From: Patiria miniata
Lineage: Eukaryota > Echinodermata > Asteroidea > Valvatida > Asterinidae
Length of the DNA: 64,000 nt
NCBI RefSeq assembly: GCF_015706575.1
Contig: NW_024037074.1
Location: 27,703,334-27,767,333 of the forward strand
Direction: 5' to 3'
Under the pieces are notes generated by a model that was given only the letters and a program-made list of their open reading frames with translations, was not told the origin of the DNA and did not search any database. The stretch's first letter is position 1. The number at the start of each line of letters is the position of its first letter. A program made the position numbers and the translations under genes. This document shows, in pieces, positions 24,801-33,800 of the stretch.

Positions 24801-27800
24801 ATAATAGCTGTTTGATTCTTTTTTCAGAACCACACATACTCATATGCACAAAGAGATTTATTCACATGGTGCTACCGCAAACATATCTTGTCTTAGTATC
24901 TTTCCACCATGCAAACCTTCAAATCTCATCTGATTCTTTTTTGTTTTTGTTTTAAGTTTACAGCTTCAGAATAGCGCCCCTTGAACAAAGACACTGACAA
25001 TAATGGGGAACTGCCAACATAGGTCTGGATAGCTTGGTTGGTAGAGCACCAGAATGGCAATCCAGAGGTCGCAGGTTCAAACTTCACTCCAGACAATTTA
25101 TTTTCGTTCAACTTGAAATTCTTTTATTTTAAGTAATTACCGCGGTTTGCATTGGGGGTGTCGGAGTTGGTGGAACAGATATCAGCGGCGCTTGCTGCGG
25201 AACAAAGGATCCACTGAGGAGTGGTTGCGTTGTAGTGACAGCTGACGGGGGCTCCATCTGCCCAAAGAGTCGACTCTTGCCTTTACTCCTCCCCTTCGAC
25301 TTACTGATGCTCTCGTCGATAATGTTGCGGATTCTTTGAACGGCTTCTGCAGGAAGTTATACAAAGATTATACTGGATTAGTCTCTCTTAACTCTCCTAG
25401 TCTTCTGCACTTCACAACCCTTCAACTTTTGCTGAACCACTTTTGCCCGCAAAGTTAGCACCCACACTTCAAATTCCTTTAAGGTAATCTACTGTGGAGT
25501 ATGGATAACACTTCCCTGCACAATACTTTGGTGTGGTTAAGATAGAGCAAGCAGACAGATCCGATCACGCTTCACTGCTCTCCATAGCGGATTTTTTTGT
25601 GTGCAGTGATTCTCTGTGTGACACAGGTATAATATCTTCACCTGAAACTGATCTGCAGAACTTAAAAAGTTTTTACATACTGTTCTGAATAATATTGATT
25701 TCCCACTAGGAGGGTTAATGCAATAGTTGAAGGCATTTATAGTTTTGTGAGTGTTCCATGTTTATGCCCATTCTAAACTAATTACCACACACACGGGTAA
25801 ATTCAGGGAAGGGATGCTGTAGGGGGTGTGTTGGGGTGCATCAGGGGGGAGTGTGGGAGGGGGGGGGTGCTTGAAAGGTAACACTTACTCCCTTGCAAAC
25901 TAAGTAGCTGTAACCCTGCCTTGTATACATGTAGTACTGGAAACTTTTAATATTACTATTAGTATTTTATGTAAGGGTTAGGGTTCTTAATTAGGGTTCT
26001 TAATTAAAACACCAAAAAAGTACTTACTATCTACACAATCCTTTGTCAGCCCCTGCACACATAAATACAATGGCCTCTCACTGCAGTCAAAAAAAGAAGT
26101 CGAAAAGGGGAAACAATGTTTAATTAGCTGTGATAGACTTTTTATACGAGTTACTGTACATCTATGTCGTAATTTTACTAAGTTTTTAGAACAGACATTC
26201 ATTTTAATATTTGGTTTTGCCCTTCACGGACGCAAGTTCTATGGTCAGCCAATCCCAGCCAAGGTTTGCTGAGTGGCTAGGATGTTTGCATTAGTTAGCA
26301 AGTCATGGGTTTGAGTCTTGCTCAAGCAGGCATGGCAATCTTTCTTGCAAGCTTCAGGGATGAGATTGGGGATAAATGAAAAATCCACAACATATTCGGC
26401 ACAGGGGTTTGAGGGTTACACAGGGGCCCAGAGGAACGTAGGGTGTATAGTTTGCATTTGCTCAAAGCCAAAGGCAACCAAGATTTAAAATACCATTTCT
26501 TTCATTCCATAAAAAATTTTGTACATGTAGGTAAAATACCTTTACTGTAAAAATTCACGAATTCCGGATTTCAATATTAGGGTCTACTTCACTCTACTTA
26601 CCTGTAGAGCAATACTACTTATGCATATTCCCCCTACCGGCAGGTATTTTCCGCTAAGAGTTATATACAATAGCGCCCTCTGGCGCCCTACCCATAATAC
26701 CCCACGGCATGCGTGCCTCGTGAGCGTCCTCTTTTCTCTTAGCTGTTTTTCCTCGTCATTTACTACCCTTTTTTGCGCTTAAGAGAAGTTTATAATAAAA
26801 GAGTTAATAAATCATCAGTTTGTAGAGTTTTCATCATCTTCTTGGTTGTATTTATTTGATATATATGAAGCGTTTGGGGAGGACCGATCTGTCACAAACC
26901 GGGGGGGAATTCCTCTCCCACGGGACGGACCAAGTTCTCAGGGGACTCTGCCGTTAACGCTACGTCGTTACCGCAGCAGCAGTCTCTCGTCCAGCACCCT
27001 CAGCCACTGCCGGCTGGGGGCGTTGGCAGTTCCGCTGATCAGTTAAGGGGACCTCGGTCGCCTTCTCCGGTCAACTCAAGCGGAACACCCAAACAAAGGG
27101 CACGCTCCGGCAAGGTTCCTCCAAAACATATCTCCTGTGCTGGAGCAAAGCCTAAAAAGGGCCGTCAGGGCAAGCCTGGCTCGGGTACGAGCGCCGCTGT
27201 GTCACCTGGCCCTCCCCCGATCACGGGGCAGCCCGAGGGGACTAGCCGCCACGCTTTGGTGGGCTCTAGTCACCCGTGTCCTCCCGACACAGTGCCGAAC
27301 ACCACTGGTTGCCAGGATGGGCTATTACACGGGCTACCGGTACGTCCAGCGCTCACTCAGCCCACTGGGCCTGAGGCGCTGTCAGCCGGGTACATTATGA
27401 GCGATGCGGAGCCGGTCGCCCGGGGGGATCCCAGACCGACGGCCCCCGTGCTATCTCGCTCAGAGGGACGACTCTCATCATCGGATTTTTTCCGTTGTTC
27501 GGGGGTCCCGGTGTCCAAGGTGTCTTCCGATATTTACTTCTAAGAAGAAGAGCAAGAAGAAGAAGGCTGAATGTCGATCTCGCCGTTCTTCTTCGGGTTC
27601 TGACGACTCCTCTGACCAGTCCCACCGGGGCAAACGCTCCCGGGGGGAGGACACGGTTTCTAGAGCAGATTTCCTGCAGGCTTTTCAGTCGATTTCCGAT
27701 ACGCTATCGGCTATGTCTGCAGGCCGTCTGACGGGCCCTATTGGCGGCCCCCCTGAAGCGGTGGACTACGCCCCACAACCATCGGTCGTTGGTCCCGCCT

Positions 27801-30800
27801 CTCAGTCTTCAGTCACCGGTCACGCTTGGATGGCCCGGGAACAGAGGGACATACCGTACACAACAACAGCAGGGTAGGGGCAAAACATTTGTCATTCCCC
27901 GCCGCAAACCTCTGAAATCTGTTGCGTTGGTTTTCGTGGCCGCAGACAATACTTCCGGTGCGCGCGCCACGCAGGCCCGCACGTTCTCTGGACAACAACG
28001 GCCCCAATCCGGCCGTGGTTTCCGGGCACCGGCCCCCCGCTATCCTGGGGGCTGGCGCAAGTGACTTAGTAGACTCGTGGCGGCCTCCCGCCGTCGGACC
28101 CGTGGGAGGCCGTCTCCGAGACTTTGCGGGATCCTGGGGTTTAATTACGTCCGACCAGTGGGTGCTCGACATGATCGGGTGCGGCTACGCACTCGAGTTC
28201 TCGAGCACCCCCCCGTCGGACATGATCGTTTGACCGATGGTAGTTCCGTCCGATCCTACCAAACGCCTCTCCCTCGAAGGAGAGATCAATTCCCTCCTCG
28301 GGAAACAGGCAACTCGCCCGCTCCCTCCGGGGGAGACGCGGTCGGGCTTCATGTCGACCTTCTTCTTGGTACCCAAGAAGGAGGCCGGCATGTGGCGCCC
28401 GATTTTAAATCTAAAACCCCTCAACAAATTTATTCGGCCAAGACGTTTTCGCATGGATACGCTCAACATCATACGCCAATCGATCCATACACCTGCGTGG
28501 GGAGCCAGTCTAGATCTGAAAGACGCGTATCTACACATTCCTGTCAGACCAGACCACTGGAAGTTTCTTCGTTTTCAGTACGAGAACATCCAGTACGAGT
28601 TCATGGTTCTTCCATTTGGTCTAGCCACCTCACCCCGAGTCTTCACACGTGTGGTGAAGACAATCGGGGCCGCAATAAGAAAACAAGGTGTGATGATTTT
28701 CATGTACCTGGACGATTGGATCATTAATGCTCAATCTCAGGCGGCCGCGGCGGTGGCACTCAATCTGACATGGCGTCTAGCGGCGGACCTCGGGTTTATC
28801 ATCAACGCCGAGAAATCCCATCCACATCCATCCCAATCCCCAATCTTTCTGGGAGCGTCTCTCGATCTCCAGAAGGGATTGGTTCGGCCTACGGAGGAAT
28901 GAATTGTAAATCTCCAACAGTGTGTGTCTCTGTTTATCCCAACGACCATGGCCCCAGCACAAGCCTGGCTAAGGTTGCTCGGTCTCATGGCCAGTATGGT
29001 GGATGTAGTCAACTTTTGCAGACTCAGGATGCGCCCCATCCAATTACATCTGCTGTCCTTCTATCGTCCCAGTCGTCACCACATACGTCATCTGGTGCCG
29101 ACCACACCTTGGCTGGTACCACACCTCCGTTGGTGGCTCGACAGTGCCAACCTCACGGAGGGACGCGCGTTTCACAATCCCAAACCGTCAGTGACCATCA
29201 CGACAGACGCGTCACTTTTTGGCTGGGGGGCCACCCTCCACAAGTAGCGGGTCGGTGGGGTCCCGAAGATTGCTCAAAACACATAAACGTGCTGGAGATG
29301 TTGGCAGTCATCAATGCTCTCCAACGTTTTCAAGCATCAGTGACAAACCAGGTAGTCAACATTCGATGCGACAATGCCACAGTAGTGGCCTACAGCAATC
29401 GACAAGGAGGCACGCGATCCGCCCAGCTATGCGCGCTCACGTGGAATCTCTTCCATTGGTGTATGAGCCACAGAATAACACTCTTGACAAGTCATCTCCC
29501 AGGCGAGGAGAACGTCACAGCCGACACTCTCTCCAGGGGGTGGGTCGTTCCGACGGAATGGACACTGCGTCCGCAGGTTGTCCAGTCACTCTTCCTACTG
29601 ATCGATCGGCCTCATGTCGGCCTGTTTGCCTCTCAAAACAACCACCCGTTACCGGTATATTGCGCAAGAAACAACGACCCCTGCGCATGGCAGACAGATG
29701 CACTGGCGATACGGTGGGACAGACTACTTGCATACGCCTTTCCCCCGTTCTCGCTCATACCTCGAGTACTGGCCAAAGTGGAACAGGAGGACTGCAAGAT
29801 CCTCCTCATAGCTCCTTTTTGGCCGCGCCAGCCTTGGTTCCCGAGACTCATCAAGCTCTTGGTTCACCGCCCGGTGATTCTTCCGCAGAGGGCGGACATA
29901 CTGTTCCAGCCCAACTCGGGTTTTCTTCACCCGGCCCCGGAGGATCTCCACCTGACGTGCTGGGTATTATCAAGCAATCCCTCCGCGGGGCGGGCCTTTC
30001 TGAACGAGCTGCGGCCATTGCAGCCTGTAGCCGGCGGGAATCTACCAGGAAAATTTATAACAGTAGATTACACCATTTTTACAAATGGTGTAGAGCCAGG
30101 TCTCTGCATCCCTCCGATACTTCTATAGGAGAGGTTGCAGACTTTTTGGTAGGCCTCTTTGAAAGTGACCTTGCTACAGCCACAGTTAAAAATTATCGTT
30201 CGGCTATAGCGGCTATTCATGGAGGCTTCTCTGACGGTTCCTCGGTGTCAGATAATCAGAGTCTTAGCCAACTTATCAGGGGGATGTTTGTGTCGCGCCC
30301 CCCGACACGTAGGCTATTACCATCATGGGATCTCTTTACCGTTTTATCAACCTTATCGAGACCCCCATTTGAACCAATGGGCAGCTCAACCTTGTTACAG
30401 CGGTCGGTTAAAGTGTCATTTGTTTTAGCAGTGGCTACGTCTAGACATGCTAGAAGACGTAGCAAGCTGCATTCGCTTACGGTGGAGGCAGGTCATATCC
30501 GATGGGAACCAGGGGGTGTACGCCTAGTTCCTAAAACAAGTTTTCTGACTAAAAATCAGTCGGAATCATTTTCACCTCTTGACGTTTTTGTGCCGGACAT
30601 CAAATCCTTTTCGACTGTCTCTCGTGACAAACTTTGGTGTCCGGTCAGGGCCCTGAAATGGTACGTTGATAGAACTAAAACGCTCCCAAGCAACGTATAA
30701 CAACGACTCCACCATACCGACCGGCCTCGCGTGATACGATTTCCCGCTGGTTGGTTACGGCCATCAAATCAGCGGTGGACTCACCAACAACAAAGTCCGT

Positions 30801-33800
30801 TGGGTCAGTCCATGCACATGAGGTCAGGGCGACTTCTACTTCCTGGGCCTTTTTTAAGGGTGTTACTGTTAAAGATATCACTTAGGCAGCGTGTTGGAAG
30901 ACCCCCAACACCTTCACGGAGTGCTATTTGAAGGATGTCCTCCAGACGAAAAGCAGAGCCGGGAGAGTGGTGCTGAGGGCGGCGAGCCGAGCATCATCGT
31001 GTCCAAAGGATCCTCTCCTACCCGGGACTTCCCTAGAATAGGTGAGTCCCCTCATCCTGACTATTTACCTTTATACATTACATTGTATTGTGTATAAATG
31101 TATAGCCAAACACTTTTGTATCAAGGTCATTGGTCTTTGCAAATTACCTTTTTGTAACAGTTACCTTGTACATGGGCTTGGTTTGAAGTGTTTTAGAACT
31201 TGCTTTAAGAAGTGTCTTGTATTAACGGTACTCTTCTTTGCAGGATTCAACTGTATTATATCATAATACTTTACATGTCATTGTTTTTTTGTGCCACCGG
31301 GACACATGTATACATTAGGCGCTGGTGGGATTCGGTCTTATGAGGCGTTCCCCCTAACATGGGCTGACGTCTCGGTTAACATGTGAGGGTAATTAATATC
31401 CTTTACATGCAGATTTCTTGGTTTTCCCCTGTCCGCCTTTGGACGGAACAGTGGGAGCTATCTCGGGTTACATTTCCATGTTTCGTGCCCCTGTGAGTAA
31501 GCAATAGCATCTCGCATGACCCACCTCCTTGACGGTGCTAGTCTATGCATAAGTAGTATTGCTCTACAGGTAAGTAGAGTGAAGTAGACTCACCCCCCCC
31601 CCCCCCCCCCACAGAAGTGTGGTTGGGGTCTACGAACGAATACTTCGTACCTGTAGAGCATCCCTCCCCCCTACCCCACTCTTCTCGATGCCTTGGGTAC
31701 TTTTTGTATTCCGACTTAGCGCTCAAGAAAAGAGGACGCTCACGAGGCACGCATGCCGCGGGGTATTATGGGTAGGGCGCCAGAGGGCGCTATTGTATAT
31801 AACTCTTAGCGGAAAATACCTGCCGGTAGGGGGAATATGCATAAGTAGTATTGCTCTACAGGTAAGTATTCGTTCGTAGACCCCAACCACACTTCTGTGG
31901 GGGGGGGGGGATTTTGCCCTTCAAAACATCCAGATTTCAGATTCCAGATTTTAAATTCCAGATATCAAAAGGGATTCCTTAAAACCCTGAAAACAGCAAA
32001 ACAAACCTGACAAAAAAATCCTAAAATCAGGAAAAATCCTGACAACCAACACCCCTGAATCTCTAAGGCGGCACAAATCTTTACCGTTGGAACACAAGAT
32101 TGAAATTTTACAGCACAATATTGAAATTTACATTTAACACAAAACAAATCATCGGTGGTAAACTGTAATAATAATAAAATTAATAATAGCAGGCATTTAT
32201 ATAGCGCTTTTACGCTGCAACGGGGTATCAAAGCGGTTTACAATTATTCTTTTCCCTGTTTCAACGGGCAAACACTCTTAAAACCTTCTCAACTACCTAG
32301 GGAGCATACATGGCCGGTAGGCAGCCATTTGGGCGCTCTTGGCTGTAATCAACCTCTCACAGTCACCAACACTGCCCTCACAGGTACCCATTTACTTCTG
32401 GGTGGAGAGAAGCAATGAGCGCCTTGCTCAAAGGCACACGCACCATAACCCAGAGCTGGACTCCAACCCACAACCTGCAGAATTACCCGCAGACCACAAA
32501 TTCAAAAGTGCTTGGATTTCATCACCTATTAGAATGAAACTTTAAGAAATGCCAATGCATACTGTGCCTACTCACCCCATATTGTTTTTCGCTCTGTCGG
32601 CATACGACATGAACCGTCCTCTAGTAGATACTGCAGCACCACTCATTTTACTGATCTGTGTAACGCACAAAATACACAAATAAAAGTAATGGTCTCCGTG
32701 CACAAGTACTCCCTGAATGGTTAAAAAAGGGTCGCTGCAACCAACTTATTCCAAAAACACGACGTGCCGCAGCGTTTCGTGAAATCAGGTGCTGGGAGGA
32801 CTGTGGACAATGGCCCAACTGGTGCCAAGAATTTTGGACAAACTTGCCTCTTCTTGGGTGGAGCCTCGAGTCAGCAGATTCCTGCATTGCAAGGGAACAT
32901 CGTTGATCTCTACCTCCGCTATGATTGGCTCTTCTTTTGTCTTTGGTACCTGAAGAGGGTCGACACAGTATAATATGATTTCATTCATAGGTTCCTTGTC
33001 CATATGAGGCAAACCAAGGCTGTTGGCATTCGTTTCAGTCAAGGTGCAGTTACTGACCAGAAATTTAGAGCTGTGTCAAGCATTTTGGATATATTCAATC
33101 ATCAACCAAATATCTTGATAGCACATTTTCTTTCGATTCAAATATTAGAAAAACGTGATCGGTGAGATAAGGAAAAATGTCAACAATATACCGGTAATTA
33201 TAATCATATAAGTTGCCTGGTTTTGGTGTTTTTTCAAATGCCATGCTTTTATTGAAAGCAACCTTTGCGCATGATCTGAGAGCTTCTATGAGGAACATTG
33301 GCTCAAATATCTCCTTTAAAATTGGTCGAATATCAGCCATACTGTACATTTCTGCGGGTTTTTTGTAATAGTATACCGCCTGGCAATGAGTCCAATTGCG
33401 TGCCACTGCGTGCAAGCCCGTGCCGATGCGGGCAGATGCAGGCCAGTGGGTTCCAAATCTCCTTTGTTCGAGTTTGCCCGCATGCGCACGCTTGCGCCTG
33501 GGGGTGTACGGGGGCGCACGCAAATCGAAATTAATTCATGGGGCCTTACTGCATTTATGTCGCCAGTGGAATCAGATGCGTACCTTTTGTTTGGGAGCTT
33601 GTTGAGCGGATGACACCACAGCCGGTGGCAACTTCAGCTTTCCCTTAGCAATCAACATGGCGTTGATCTTGGCCGCTGCGGCAGACGCAGCCTCCAGGCT
33701 GGACCCTTGATCCCCCGGCTCTTCCTCCTCCGTTTTGGGCAAGTCCCACTTGGATTTGCGTTTCATTCTGTGGACATACATGTACAGTATGGACAATTTT

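Larger units (their letters stand above)
26582..31910 (+). mobile_element. DIRS-type tyrosine-recombinase retrotransposon, structurally near complete, coding decayed
   Basis: About 5.3 kb. DIRS elements replicate through a circular DNA intermediate and integrate with a tyrosine recombinase, leaving no target duplication; none is seen here. In order: left inverted terminal repeat, gag-like frames, reverse transcriptase with YLDD, RNase H, tyrosine recombinase, an internal complementary region (31544-31660) and the right inverted terminal repeat. The internal region complements the outer tip of both repeats, which sets the ends at about GTCTACTTC (26582) and the G run at 31899-31910. It lies in KHDC4 intron 4 in the opposite orientation to the gene. 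Several frameshifts and stops show that this copy is not autonomous. Confidence 0.93.

Noticed and set aside
28770..29215. Early part of a 452-codon frame in the DIRS element
   Set aside because: Here the RT-RNase H similarity is in frame 1. This frame becomes meaningful only after the shift near 29247.
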